DNA from: Candidatus Eremiobacteraceae bacterium
GTDB lineage: Bacteria > Vulcanimicrobiota > Vulcanimicrobiia > Eremiobacterales > Eremiobacteraceae
Assembly (NCBI GenBank): GCA_035295225.1
Contig: DATGJI010000047.1
Span: 1-52,674, forward strand
Direction: 5' to 3'
Length of the DNA stretch: 52,674 bases
This document shows, in pieces, positions 24,730 to 33,854 of this stretch. How positions within the stretch are numbered: position 1 is the stretch's first letter; every line of letters starts with the position of its first letter. The notes under the pieces are model-generated. The model was not told where the DNA came from, made no database searches, and saw nothing but the letters and a program-made list of their open reading frames with translations. The position numbers and the translations under genes were made by a program.

Positions 24730-26322
24730 ATGCCTTCGACCTCGACGTACGACGCGATCATCATCGGCGGCGGCCACAATGGATTGGTCACCGCGTGCTA
24801 TCTCGCTCGCGCAAAGTGGAAGGTACTGGTCCTCGAACGACGCTACGTCGTCGGCGGCGCATGCGTGACCGAAGAGAACATCTTTCCTGGATACAAAGTT
24901 TCGACAGCCGCGTACGTCAATAGCCTCTTCCGGCCCGAGATCATCCGAGATCTGCGCTTGAAAGACTACGGATTCGACGTCGTGGAGCGCGACCCGTCCT
25001 CGTTCTCGCCGTTTGAAGACGGCCGCCATCTCTTTCTCGGTCCGGACCATACAATGAACGTGCGCGAGATCGCGAAGTTCAGCGCGAAGGATGCCGAGAA
25101 TTTTCCCAAGTACGAAGCGATGCTCGAACGCGTCGCTTCGGTCGTAGAACCGACGCTGATCCTCAAGCCGCCGAACGTGGCGCATCCTGGACTGTCGGAC
25201 CTCCTGCGCATGGCCCCGATGGGCCGCGCCATGCAGAAACTGGGCCCCGCGATGAGCGAGGCGATCGAAGTGCTGACGGGCCCGGCTCGACCGATCCTCG
25301 ACCGCTGGTTTGAATCCGAAGAGCTCAAAGCGACGCTCGCCACCGACGCGATCATCGGCGCGTTCGCCTCGCCGTCGATGCCGGGAACGGCGTACGTGCT
25401 CTTTCACCACGTCATGGGCGAGACGAACGGCAAGCGCGGCGTGTGGAGTTACGTCAAGGGCGGGATGGGCGGCCTGACGCAAGCGCTGTCGCGGGCGGCA
25501 AAAGACCTGGGCGTCGAGATTCGCACGGAGACCGAAGTCGCAAAGATCCTGACGGCCGGAGGCGCCGCGACCGGCGTCGTGCTGAAGAACGGCGACGAGT
25601 TCCGCTCGCGCCGCGTGGCGAGCAACGTCGATTGCCGCGTGACGTTCACCCGGTTGCTGGATTCGAACATGCTGCCGGCCGATTTCGCTGCCGCGATCGA
25701 CCGCATCGATTACAGCAGCGCATCGGTGAAGATCAATGTCGCGCTCGCATCGCTGCCCGATTTCACCGCATGCCCCGGATCCGCGCCCGGACCGCAGCAT
25801 CGCGGCACGATCCATCTCTGCCCCGATCAGGATTTCATCGAGCGCGCGTACGATGATGCGAAGTACGGCAAGATGTCGCAACAACCGATCGTGGAGTGCA
25901 CAATCCCGTCTGCAGTTGATCCCAGCGTCGCGCCGCCTGGCCGGCACCTGATGTCGATGTTCTGCCAGTACGCGCCGTACGCGCTCAAGGACGGACCGTG
26001 GACGTCGCAACTGCGCGCCGAATTCGCGGACCGTTGCTTCGACATCGTCGAGCGTCACGCGCCCGGCTTCAAAGCGTCCGTGCTCGATCGGCAGATTCTG
26101 ACGCCGGTGGATCTCGAGGAGAAGTTCAATCTCACCGGGGGCAACATTTTCCAGGGATCGATGGGCCTGAACCAATTGTTCATGTTCAGGCCGGTGCCGG
26201 GTTTCGCCGGCTACCGCACGCCGATCAAAGGGCTCTTCTTATGCGGTGCGGCCGCGCATCCGGGCGGCGGCGTGATGGGCGCGTCGGGCTGGAACGCCGC
26301 CCGCGAAATGCTCCGCGGCTAG
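24730..26322 (+). CDS. PYROXD2-like NAD(P)/FAD-dependent oxidoreductase (phytoene-desaturase superfamily)
   Basis: 530 residues. The dinucleotide-binding motif IIIGGGHNGLVTACYLARA is at the N terminus, with VLERRYVVGGAC after it. The C-terminal FAD contact reads GLFLCGAAAHPGGGVMGASG, and GVWSYVKGGMGGLTQAL lies mid-protein, all as in PYROXD2/CrtI-like amine-oxidase-fold enzymes. Substrate unknown. The ATG at 24730 has TAGGAG upstream; the frame stays open further upstream but includes the palindrome and is not coding. A paralogue faces it at 27549-29063. Confidence 0.9.
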   Translation: MPSTSTYDAIIIGGGHNGLVTACYLARAKWKVLVLERRYVVGGACVTEENIFPGYKVSTAAYVNSLFRPEIIRDLRLKDYGFDVVERDPSSFSPFEDGRHLFLGPDHTMNVREIAKFSAKDAENFPKYEAMLERVASVVEPTLILKPPNVAHPGLSDLLRMAPMGRAMQKLGPAMSEAIEVLTGPARPILDRWFESEELKATLATDAIIGAFASPSMPGTAYVLFHHVMGETNGKRGVWSYVKGGMGGLTQALSRAAKDLGVEIRTETEVAKILTAGGAATGVVLKNGDEFRSRRVASNVDCRVTFTRLLDSNMLPADFAAAIDRIDYSSASVKINVALASLPDFTACPGSAPGPQHRGTIHLCPDQDFIERAYDDAKYGKMSQQPIVECTIPSAVDPSVAPPGRHLMSMFCQYAPYALKDGPWTSQLRAEFADRCFDIVERHAPGFKASVLDRQILTPVDLEEKFNLTGGNIFQGSMGLNQLFMFRPVPGFAGYRTPIKGLFLCGAAAHPGGGVMGASGWNAAREMLRG

Positions 26323-26331
26323 CACAATGTA

Positions 26332-26411
26332 GGGCGGACCTTTACGGTCCGCCGAGTGTGGGGCGGACCTTTACGGTCCGCCGAGTGTGGGGCGGACCTT
26401 TACGGTCCGCC
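26332..26411. repeat. Tandem palindrome array, three units of 29 bp
   Basis: Units start at 26332, 26361 and 26390. Core GGGCGGACC-TTTAC-GGTCCGCC with a seven-base linker GAGTGTG, shorter than in the other arrays. The loop of the third unit (26400-26402) provides the TAA of the minus-strand DUF1203 gene. Confidence 0.95.
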
Positions 26412-26900
26412 TGGGCGCTCATTGCCGCGTTCGATGCGGAACAGATAGCAGCCGTGCGATCGGCTGCGCGCGTGAACGTACGCGACGTCCTCGTTCGCCA
26501 ACAGCTCGCGCGCGATAGTCGCCGCTTCGCCGGCGTCTGCGTATCGCTGCGAGTCCGCGATGTTATCGTTTGCATCGTATGGCCGCAAGACGAGTGGCCG
26601 ATTCGCAAAATCTTCTGGAATTGCGTCAGTCGATTCATACCGTGCGCATGGCTCGGCGTGGATGAATACTGGACCTACTTCTTGATATGGGCGCGGCTCC
26701 CCGAAAGGGCGATACGAGAAGAGCAGCAACGGTTCGCCCGGCTTGGAATAACGCAGGCAGTGCCTGCATGGCCCGCTGCCGTAATCGGTACCGGGCTGGA
26801 GTGTGTTGCCATGGCCGTCGTGTAGCGACTCGCGCACACGATCGGCGGTTTCTGTAGGCATAGAGACTACACGCAGTTTGGTCTGTGTCGCTTGCAACAT
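26400..26900 (-). CDS. DUF1203 family protein
   Basis: 166 residues from the ATG at 26900. The core DYGSGPCRHCLRYSKPGEPL with LLLFSYRPFGEPRPYQEVGP and VFIHAEPCARY matches the DUF1203 pattern (paired Cys, then GPVFIHAE.C). Function unknown. The last residues, PGGP and the stop, are encoded by the palindrome array, so the gene's original C terminus may have been changed by repeat arrival. A longer start at 26945 is less likely. Confidence 0.82.
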   Translation of the reverse strand: MLQATQTKLRVVSMPTETADRVRESLHDGHGNTLQPGTDYGSGPCRHCLRYSKPGEPLLLFSYRPFGEPRPYQEVGPVFIHAEPCARYESTDAIPEDFANRPLVLRPYDANDNIADSQRYADAGEAATIARELLANEDVAYVHARSRSHGCYLFRIERGNERPGGP

Positions 26901-26962
26901 GCGGACAGCATACCAACCCATCGGACGGCGCGCTATCCGAATCATGCGAATCCGGGAAACGC

Positions 26963-26984
26963 GGGCCGACTAGCGTCGGGCCGC
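26963..26984. repeat. Imperfect palindrome between DUF1203 and ArsR-DUF2087 genes
   Basis: GGGCCGACTAGCGTCGGGCC, arms with one mismatch, two bases before the stop of the regulator gene. It resembles the palindromes at 24015 and 32339. Confidence 0.5.
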
Positions 26985-26985
26985 T

Positions 26986-27552
26986 TCAAATATTCCCAAC
27001 CCGTTTATACACTCCGTGATCGCGTGCCATGTTGCGATAGTCCACCAGCATTCGACGAAGCGCTGCGAAATCTGGATGCACTTCTTTCAATATCGCATTG
27101 ACCTCGCGCTCGGCGTAGCTTCGGTTCTCTTCGAAGCGCTCGACTAGCCATCGCATCAGCAGCTTCTGTTTCTCTGCGCCGACCGGAATCTTGGAAATCC
27201 GGCCATCGCGAACGAACGGGGCTAACGTCGTCGCTTCTAGCCTCGACAGCGTCGGCGATGCGAGAGATTCCGCCGGCCGCTTGACCGAGTTGCTGAGCGC
27301 GTTTCCTGAGCGCAGCCACGCGATCTCGAGCTGCAGCTTGCCGTTACCGCTCGTCTCGTCATCGAGTATCAGACCGGCATCTCGCAATAGCCGGAGGTGT
27401 CGGTTCAATGCATCGGGTCTCAACCGTAGGACTTCTGCAAGTTCAGAGCGTGTGCGCGCGCCGAGCGAAAGGACGCCGACGATTCGTAGACGCGTTTCGT
27501 TGGCTAGCGCCTTGACGAATCGCGAAACGTCGTCGGAGGCGGAGTCGGTCAC
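26986..27552 (-). CDS. ArsR-type winged-helix regulator fused to DUF2087
   Basis: 188 residues. Residues 8-75 are an ArsR-like winged helix (VKALANETRLRIVGVLSLG, ELAEVLRLRPDALNRHLRLL). The C terminus is DUF2087: GRISKIPVGAEKQKLLMRWL, then SYAEREVNAILKEVHPDFAALRR and MARDHGVYKR. DUF2087 is usually joined to such DNA-binding domains; its ligand is unknown. The gene's first bases overlap the stop of the upstream FAD oxidoreductase by four bases (ATGA), so the pair is probably one transcript and the regulator may sense that enzyme's substrate or product. Confidence 0.88.
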   Translation of the reverse strand: MTDSASDDVSRFVKALANETRLRIVGVLSLGARTRSELAEVLRLRPDALNRHLRLLRDAGLILDDETSGNGKLQLEIAWLRSGNALSNSVKRPAESLASPTLSRLEATTLAPFVRDGRISKIPVGAEKQKLLMRWLVERFEENRSYAEREVNAILKEVHPDFAALRRMLVDYRNMARDHGVYKRVGNI

Positions 27553-29063
27553 GAACGAACAGCCAGGTCGGCGAGCACCGCGCGCGATGCGCGCAGGCCG
27601 GGCGCGCCGGTAACGCAGCCGCCAGGATGCGCGCCCGAACCGCAGAGATACAAGCCGCGCAGCGGCGTTCGCGTCGAAAACCGATTTTCGAAGATCTGCC
27701 CTGGCAGAAGTTCGCCGTGAAAGATGTGGCCGCCGGACAATCCAAAGCGTCGTTCGAGATCCGGCGGTGCGAGAATCTGCCTTGCTTCGATCGCGTTGGG
27801 CAAGTTGGGCGCGAATCTGGCGAGGGACGCCACGATCGTATCGGCGGCGGCTTCGGCCATCGCCGTTGTCCAGGGACCGTCACCGCGGTCATACGGAAAG
27901 TACTGCGCGAAGATCGAAAGCAGCTGTTTGCCCTTTGGAGCGATGCTTTCGTCCGTGGGCGACTGCATGTAGCCCTCGATCAGCGGAGCGCGTGAAACGG
28001 TTCCCGATCGTGCATCCTCGTAGGCCGCCTGCAGATACTCGATAGAATCCGCGACGTGAAGCGTAGCGCTGTGATGCGGTTGCGCATTCAATCCGGGCCG
28101 GCACGTGAAATTCGGAAGTTCACCGAGCGCGAGATTAACCTTGAGCGCCACGCCCGTAGACGACCAGTCCTCCACGCGCCGGACGAACGCGTCGTCTAAG
28201 GCGTCGCGCGGCGTCAATCGCAAGAATGTCGTCTTCGGGTCTGCGTTCGAAAGCACGACGGGCGCGCTGACTTCGGTGCCGTCGTCAAGCGCGACGCCGA
28301 TCGCGCTGCCGGAACGCACGAGCACCCGGCTGACAGCCGCGCTGTGTCGGATTTCTGCGCCGGCTGCCCGCGCCGCGCTTGCGATCGCTGCCGACACCGC
28401 TCCCATGCCGCCGCGGACGAATCCCCAGGCGCCCTGGACGCCGAAGGCGCGTCCGGCGTTGTGATGTGCCAACACGTATGCGGTCCCCGGCGTCTCAGGC
28501 CCCGCATACGTGCCGATCAACCCGTCGTTGACGCACTCAGCCTGCAGCACAGGCGTTTCGACGTAGCGCCGGACGAAGTCGGCCACAGAGCCCTGCATGG
28601 TGGCTTGGGTGGCGCGGTCAAATGACCCGAATGAGGGCGCGTCGGCGTCGAGCGCGTCGAAGATCAATCCGCCAAGGCGATCTCGCTCGGCTTCGAGGCA
28701 ACGGAATCCGTCGAGGTCGCGTTGAGAGAATATCGCGATTTCCGCGGCGTTGGCGGCGGCGTCACGGGTCAGAAGGAGCGAACGGCCGTCGAGCAGGGGC
28801 GTGAAAGCGGCTGCGGGTTTGCGATATGCGGCGTACCCATGTGAAGCGAGGTCGAGATCCGCGATGACCTTCGGATGCAAGAGGCTGCAGACATACGATG
28901 CGGTGGATACCGTCCAGCCGGGCCATGGATGCTCGCTGATCGTGGCGCCGCCGATCACATCGCTTCGTTCTAGCACGCAGACGCTGCAGCCCGCGCGGGC
29001 GAGATATGCCGCAGCCACAAGACCATTGTGGCCCGAACCGATCACAATCGCATCATACGCCAT
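27549..29063 (-). CDS. PYROXD2-like NAD(P)/FAD-dependent oxidoreductase, second copy
   Basis: 504 residues from the ATG at 29063, which places the FAD motif DAIVIGSGHNGLVAAAYLARA (about residues 4-24) at the N terminus; the upstream ATG at 29108 would add 15 residues without similarity. It shares with the gene at 24730 the GVQGAWGFVRGGMGAVSAA region, the PETPGTAYVLAHH stretch and the C-terminal GLYLCGSGAHPGGCVTGAPG. The two are diverged paralogues. It is followed at once by the ArsR-DUF2087 gene. Confidence 0.9.
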   Translation of the reverse strand: MAYDAIVIGSGHNGLVAAAYLARAGCSVCVLERSDVIGGATISEHPWPGWTVSTASYVCSLLHPKVIADLDLASHGYAAYRKPAAAFTPLLDGRSLLLTRDAAANAAEIAIFSQRDLDGFRCLEAERDRLGGLIFDALDADAPSFGSFDRATQATMQGSVADFVRRYVETPVLQAECVNDGLIGTYAGPETPGTAYVLAHHNAGRAFGVQGAWGFVRGGMGAVSAAIASAARAAGAEIRHSAAVSRVLVRSGSAIGVALDDGTEVSAPVVLSNADPKTTFLRLTPRDALDDAFVRRVEDWSSTGVALKVNLALGELPNFTCRPGLNAQPHHSATLHVADSIEYLQAAYEDARSGTVSRAPLIEGYMQSPTDESIAPKGKQLLSIFAQYFPYDRGDGPWTTAMAEAAADTIVASLARFAPNLPNAIEARQILAPPDLERRFGLSGGHIFHGELLPGQIFENRFSTRTPLRGLYLCGSGAHPGGCVTGAPGLRASRAVLADLAVRS

Positions 29064-29159
29064 GCGCGCGCCCTTCGCGCAGGTCCGTATGCTGCCATTC
29101 TCACGCAACTCTCACGGCGGCCTCAAGAGTTCCTCACCGCCTATCGATACAATAGACCT

Positions 29160-30656
29160 ATGAGCGCTGTTCAAGCGGCCAGTTCGCAATATCGGCCCGC
29201 CGGATCTTTGGATGCGGCCACGGCGCTCTTGCCCTACGCGGGCCCGTGGACCCCGAAGCTCGCCGCCCACCTCCTCCGGCGCGCAGGCTTCGGGGGCTCT
29301 CCCACGGAGATCGACGCCGCTTCGGCCGCAGGTATGAACGCTGCGGTCGATGCTTTGATCAACTTCAGTCGCGATCCGATGCCGCAGGCGCCGGACGCCG
29401 ATCTCTCCTACGGGCCGATGACGACGCCGCAGCAGAAACGTCAAGCGAACATCGCGATGACGATGTGGTTCTTGAATCGCGTGCTGCTTTCGCCCAATCC
29501 TCTGCTCGAGCGCATGACGTATTTCTGGTCGAATCACTTCACGAGCTCGGTCGACGGCGGCGTCACGCCGCAGATGCTCGTCAACCAGTACGCGCTCTTC
29601 CGCCGAAACGCGCTCGGTAATTTCAGCGACCTGACGCACCAAGTATCGCAGGACCCGGCGATGCTCTTCTATCTCAACGGCGCGCAGAACAACAAACGGC
29701 ATCCAAACGAGAACTATGCGCGCGAACTGATGGAACTTTTTACGCTCGGCGTCGGCAACTACACCGAAGACGATGTCCGCGAGAGCGCGCGCTCGTTCAC
29801 TGGTTGGACCGTGAACCGCAGCGACGACACAGCGCACTTCGTGCCGCGCCTGCACGACGACGGTCAAAAGACTTTTCTCGGCCAGACGGGCAACTTCACC
29901 GGCGACGACATCGTCGACATCCTGTTGCGCCAGCCCGTGGCCGCGCAGTTCGTCGCGCACAAGTTCCTCCGTCATTTCGTCTACGACGATCCGGAACCCG
30001 CGCTCGTCGCGGCGGCCGCGGATATCTTCCGTTCGAGCGGCTACAACGTGCGCGTTCTCATGAACGCGCTGCTTCGTTCGAACGTCTTCTATTCGGCGCG
30101 TGCCTACCGCGCGCTCATCAAGAGCCCGTTGGAGCTCGCCGTCGGATCCATGAAACTGGTCGGCGCGACCGAATTCACGCCGCGACTCGCGGGCGGCATC
30201 GTGGCCATGGGGCAGATCCCGATGCGTCCGCCGAACGTCGCCGGCTGGCCCGGCGGCGCGCAATGGATGAATCAGAGCACGGAGCTCGCGCGCCTGAATT
30301 TTGCGAATCAGTTGGTCTATGCCACGCCGCCCGCCGCCGGACAGGCTATGACCGCGGCCATGTCACCTGCCATGACGGCATCGCCCGCAAGCGGGCCGCC
30401 GGCCATGCCGGCAATGTCAACGCCGATGGAATGGATCGGCAACACGAGCATGACAGACCCCGGCGCGATCGCCGAGCGGATAATTTGGATCGCGCTGCAG
30501 GACGACGCGAATGCGTCACAGCGCAGCAGTATCCTGAGCTTCTTACAAACCGACGGTGTCGGTAATCTCGTGACGCTCAACGGCGAGAACCTTGACGAAA
30601 AAGTTCGCGGCGCGATGAGTCTAGCAATGGCGACCGCTCCTTACCAGCTGGCTTAG
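29160..30656 (+). CDS. DUF1800 family protein
   Basis: 498 residues. Hallmarks are AAHLLRRAGFGGSPTEID near the N terminus, WFLNRVLLSPNPLLERMTYF with WSNHFTSS, the NENYARELMELFTLGVGNYT stretch, and the MRPPNVAGWPGG motif near the end. DUF1800 proteins are usually encoded next to DUF1501 proteins, as here, and their function is unknown. I start at the ATG 29160, which leaves a short leader without a clear signal peptide. A Met/Ala/Pro-rich stretch (about 395-425) precedes the C terminus. Confidence 0.92.
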   Translation: MSAVQAASSQYRPAGSLDAATALLPYAGPWTPKLAAHLLRRAGFGGSPTEIDAASAAGMNAAVDALINFSRDPMPQAPDADLSYGPMTTPQQKRQANIAMTMWFLNRVLLSPNPLLERMTYFWSNHFTSSVDGGVTPQMLVNQYALFRRNALGNFSDLTHQVSQDPAMLFYLNGAQNNKRHPNENYARELMELFTLGVGNYTEDDVRESARSFTGWTVNRSDDTAHFVPRLHDDGQKTFLGQTGNFTGDDIVDILLRQPVAAQFVAHKFLRHFVYDDPEPALVAAAADIFRSSGYNVRVLMNALLRSNVFYSARAYRALIKSPLELAVGSMKLVGATEFTPRLAGGIVAMGQIPMRPPNVAGWPGGAQWMNQSTELARLNFANQLVYATPPAAGQAMTAAMSPAMTASPASGPPAMPAMSTPMEWIGNTSMTDPGAIAERIIWIALQDDANASQRSSILSFLQTDGVGNLVTLNGENLDEKVRGAMSLAMATAPYQLA

Positions 30657-30672
30657 CGAGGAAACGGAAGAC

Positions 30673-31896
30673 ATGGCATCGCGACGGCAATTCATCGTCC
30701 AAAGCGTCGGTGCGTTCGCAGGTTTCCTCGCGATCGACTCGATCTTCGCCCGTGCTGCGAGAGCGGCCGGAACAGCCGCCATCGGCGGATCCGCCGCCGG
30801 ACGCAGCCTCGTCGTGGTCAACTTGCAAGGCGGCAACGACGGACTGAACACGCTCATTCCGTTCTCCGACCCGAATTATTACAAGGTACGCCCGACCATC
30901 GGCGTCGCCCAAGAAGAGGTCGTCAAGCTCAACGGTGACCTCGGCCTCAACCCGAAGCTGGCGGATCTCAAGGAACTTTTCGACGCGCAGCGCGTCGCGA
31001 TTCTGCAGGGCGTTCACTATCCGAACCCCATCCTGTCGCATTTCCGCTCCACCGAGATCTGGCAAACGGCCGCCCCGGATAAGTACGTCCCCGATGGTTG
31101 GGCTGGGCGCTATCTCGATGAAGCCGGCCTACCGGCCAACAATCTCTTCAAGGGCGTCGCCATCGGCCCGATCTTGCCGCAGCTGCTGATCGCCGCCAAG
31201 ACCGACGTGCCCGCCATCGCCGACCTACGCGGTTTCGCGTTTCGGGGCAAGCGCGACGAGCAACGTCAGGCAGACAATATCCTCAATGGCGCGAGCGAGA
31301 CGTACGCGTTTCAGAGCCCCTATCTCGCGCTCGTGCAAGGCGTGGAACACGACGCGCATGCCGCATCCATACAGCTCCCGCAGCTCATCGCAGGTTACAA
31401 GCCTGCGGTCGACTACCCGAAGACGCCGTTCAGCCAAGGCTTGAACTTGGTCTCGGCGATCGTCAATGCGGGTTTAGGCACAAAGGTCTTTTACGTCAGC
31501 TTGGGGTCGTTCGATACGCACGTCAATCAGCGGCAGCGCCAGGACACGTTGCTCGAACAGTTCGCCGGCGGGATAAAAGCATTCTACGCCGATCTGGCAG
31601 CGCACGGCGCAGATGATCGCGTGGTCACCATGACGTTCTCCGAATTCGGACGGCGCGTATCGGAGAACGCGAATCGCGGCACCGATCACGGCACGGCCGC
31701 GCCGATGTTCATCGTCGGCGGCGGTGTGAAAGGTGGTCTCTACGGCGACCATCCGAGCCTGACGGACCTCGACTTCGGCAACCTGAAGTGGCACACCGAT
31801 TTCCGTTCGGTGTACGCGACGATACTCGAGCGGTGGCTCGGTGTGCCGTCGGCGCCTGTCTTGGGCAGCGGGTTCCCCACTCTCAACTTCGTCTGA
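30673..31896 (+). CDS. DUF1501 family protein, Tat-exported
   Basis: 407 residues with a twin-arginine signal: SRRQFI then a hydrophobic run to ARAARAAG. The mature part shows VVVNLQGGNDGLNTLIPF, QGVHYPNPILSHFRSTEIW, FSEFGRRVSENANRGTDHG and APMFIVGGGVKGGLYG, all DUF1501. The alkaline-phosphatase-like fold has been suggested for the family; the substrate is unknown. It starts 16 bases after the DUF1800 gene and the two very likely work together at the cell envelope. Confidence 0.93.
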   Translation: MASRRQFIVQSVGAFAGFLAIDSIFARAARAAGTAAIGGSAAGRSLVVVNLQGGNDGLNTLIPFSDPNYYKVRPTIGVAQEEVVKLNGDLGLNPKLADLKELFDAQRVAILQGVHYPNPILSHFRSTEIWQTAAPDKYVPDGWAGRYLDEAGLPANNLFKGVAIGPILPQLLIAAKTDVPAIADLRGFAFRGKRDEQRQADNILNGASETYAFQSPYLALVQGVEHDAHAASIQLPQLIAGYKPAVDYPKTPFSQGLNLVSAIVNAGLGTKVFYVSLGSFDTHVNQRQRQDTLLEQFAGGIKAFYADLAAHGADDRVVTMTFSEFGRRVSENANRGTDHGTAAPMFIVGGGVKGGLYGDHPSLTDLDFGNLKWHTDFRSVYATILERWLGVPSAPVLGSGFPTLNFV

Positions 31897-31935
31897 CCTT
31901 CCCTCCAGCCAAACCGAAAGGAAACGAGTATACCT

Positions 31936-32316
31936 ATGGAACGTAGGAATTTTCTGGCTGCCGCAATGGGAGCAACGGCAGCATTGATTGGAACCACCGC
32001 CCTCGCCAATGCGGGACCGGTCGCCGGACCGCCTGGGCCGATCTCGACACCTATTCCGCCGGAGCCGCTTCCCCGGCCCACGCCGAGCCATCCAGCGGAT
32101 TGGCGGCGCAACGAAAACAACAGCGAGAGGAACATCCGACGAGTGCGCCGCCACCTGGAGCACGTGATCGATGAGTTACAGCACGATCAGAACGACTACA
32201 ATGGACACCGCGCGCAAGCCATGACGCTTCTTCAGCAAGCGCGCGAGCAGCTTCTCGAAGCCGAGCAATACGACAACGCGCATCCGAACACGAGTCCCAC
32301 CGCGCGACCATTCTAA
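31936..32316 (+). CDS. Small Tat-exported protein of unknown function
   Basis: 126 residues. ERRNFLAAAMGATAALIGTT is a twin-arginine signal ending near ALANA. A Pro-rich linker (about residues 27-52) precedes a charged helical segment (NIRRVRRHLEHVIDELQHDQ and AMTLLQQAREQLLEAEQYDN) likely to form a coiled coil. AAGGAAA lies upstream of the ATG. It follows the DUF1501 gene by 39 bases and may be a third exported component of that operon. Confidence 0.75.
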   Translation: MERRNFLAAAMGATAALIGTTALANAGPVAGPPGPISTPIPPEPLPRPTPSHPADWRRNENNSERNIRRVRRHLEHVIDELQHDQNDYNGHRAQAMTLLQQAREQLLEAEQYDNAHPNTSPTARPF

Positions 32317-32338
32317 ACGCCGATTGACCGATTAGAGA

Positions 32339-32399
32339 GGGGCCGACTCGCGTCGGCCCCTTCAGACATGCTTGGGCACATGGGCGAGCGTTGCTCGCC
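32339..32399. repeat. Two palindromes between converging genes
   Basis: GGGGCCGACTCGCGTCGGCCCC at 32339-32360 and GGCGAGCGTTGCTCGCC at 32383-32399. The second is followed by TTACTAC, whose CTA is the stop of the minus-strand gene at 32403. Confidence 0.75.
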
Positions 32400-32402
32400 T
32401 TA

Positions 32403-33341
32403 CTACGATTTTAGGGATGCGCTCGAACGCCAGGCTGTTTCGATGAGCGAATCAAGCATCGTCGCTGCGGCCGCGAGCTGATCGGACGTGAGCGATACGA
32501 GTTCCGCGCGAGTCGCAGGCGGACCGCTCCCATCCATGGCGCCGCGTTTTGCAAGGTCATAGAGCGGTACGACGCGCGCGTTTGTCTCGAGGATGTAGTG
32601 CTCGATGGCGGCGAGCGGCACGTCGGGTAAGACCTGCGACGGACCGACGAGCGGCGTGACCTGGTCCACCGTCACGTTGGCGTCGACGAAGCGACTTTCG
32701 TAATCCTCGTGAAATGTGTGGCTCTCCGAGTAGTTCTGCGGATTTGGATAGTCACCCCAGCCGTTGAAATGCACCGAGACGTGCAGCGGCTGGCTTCCGT
32801 CGCCGACGAAGTGCGAGAATATTCCGATGTCGTGGATCGTAAGCGAAGCCCGGCGCGCGCGTTCGTCGGCCGGCGCGACTCGCCAGAGTGCAAAATCGGC
32901 GCGAACCTGCTCGTAGCCCTCGAGGATCGCATATGGAAGGAAGCCGACGGAGTACGCGTCGGTAGGCTTCGGGGCGGACCACAGCGCCTTTATGTAAGAA
33001 TCTCGAGTCTCGGGCAGCGCGGTGAGCGAGAGCGCGCCGCCCACCATGCCGTTGTCGTCGACGTCGAGATAATGATCCGTGCTCCACTCCCGCGCCCATG
33101 CGTGATCCACATCGGTACCGATCTTCAGCCGATCCTCCTCGGCCTGAAGGTAGATGATCTCGTTCTTCGCATCGTCGCTGCGAAGAAACGCAGGCACGTC
33201 AGCTGGAAGGTGCGCCATCGCGGCCTGCCCGATCATGGTGTGGCCTTTCAAACCCCACGCCTGAGCCGGCGCGTGCGCGAAGAGAATGATTGCGCCTGCC
33301 ATGATCGCGCCGCCGCACTTCGCGATCTTCACAGGTCGCAA
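32403..33341 (-). CDS. Exported S1/P1 nuclease- or phospholipase-C-like zinc hydrolase
   Basis: 312 residues with a signal peptide ending HAPAQA, after which the mature protein begins WGLKGH. In this fold the N-terminal Trp and the first His bind zinc. Further candidate ligands are in VDHAW, STDHYLDVDD and SHFVGDGSQPLHVSVHFNGW. The pattern supports a periplasmic or secreted trinuclear-zinc phosphodiesterase; nuclease and phospholipase cannot be told apart here. The listed start is TTG; a GTG three codons later (33332) is an alternative. Confidence 0.78.
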   Translation of the reverse strand: MRPVKIAKCGGAIMAGAIILFAHAPAQAWGLKGHTMIGQAAMAHLPADVPAFLRSDDAKNEIIYLQAEEDRLKIGTDVDHAWAREWSTDHYLDVDDNGMVGGALSLTALPETRDSYIKALWSAPKPTDAYSVGFLPYAILEGYEQVRADFALWRVAPADERARRASLTIHDIGIFSHFVGDGSQPLHVSVHFNGWGDYPNPQNYSESHTFHEDYESRFVDANVTVDQVTPLVGPSQVLPDVPLAAIEHYILETNARVVPLYDLAKRGAMDGSGPPATRAELVSLTSDQLAAAATMLDSLIETAWRSSASLKS

Positions 33342-33440
33342 GACCCATTCGGATTGTTCATGCGGCGGCGTTCGTCGCCAAAACGCATGAAACCCGCGCG
33401 CCGGCGAGTTTCATGGAGTAACGGATGATGAAGCGGCGGT

Positions 33441-33800
33441 TTAGTCTTCGTCTTCGGAGATGACTTCGTTCGCGGGCACGCCGCGCATCGGATTGTTGGG
33501 GCAGCGGCGGCACGCGTATGCCGCAAGGTGGCGGAAGACGGGGCGGCTCACTTCGCGGCGCGCCGTGAGACGAAAGCGCGTATACGCATCATCGAATGCG
33601 GCTTCAGTTCCTCCGCTCTCGCCGTCGAAGAGATCGCGGGTGAAATGTTCGCAGCAGGCCGAGCACATCGAATCGGTCTTGAAGAGCGGGCACCGCATCT
33701 CCGATTCGCCGTGATCGCCGAAGCGATTCCAGGCATCGGACGTCGGTTTCGACCGGTCGTTCAACAGCGAGTGGATGAGCTTGTCTACCGCGTCTTGCAT
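33441..33800 (-). CDS. Small cysteine-rich protein, function unknown
   Basis: 119 residues from the ATG at 33800; an upstream start at 33887 would overlap the divergent zinc-ribbon gene. Cys clusters MCSACCEHF and YACRRCPNNPM, plus MRCPLF, suggest metal binding (zinc or an Fe-S cluster). The tail is acidic. I do not recognise the family. Confidence 0.6.
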   Translation of the reverse strand: MQDAVDKLIHSLLNDRSKPTSDAWNRFGDHGESEMRCPLFKTDSMCSACCEHFTRDLFDGESGGTEAAFDDAYTRFRLTARREVSRPVFRHLAAYACRRCPNNPMRGVPANEVISEDED

Positions 33801-33854
33801 GGCATTACGACTGGCGCGGAAGTGTTTTTGTGACGCGTCGGAAAAACACTCGCT

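Noticed and set aside
24718-26175. A 485-codon minus-strand frame
   Set aside because: It is antisense to the PYROXD2-like gene and has no family character. The same applies to 29112-30263 (antisense to DUF1800), 36563-37801 and 50714-51745.
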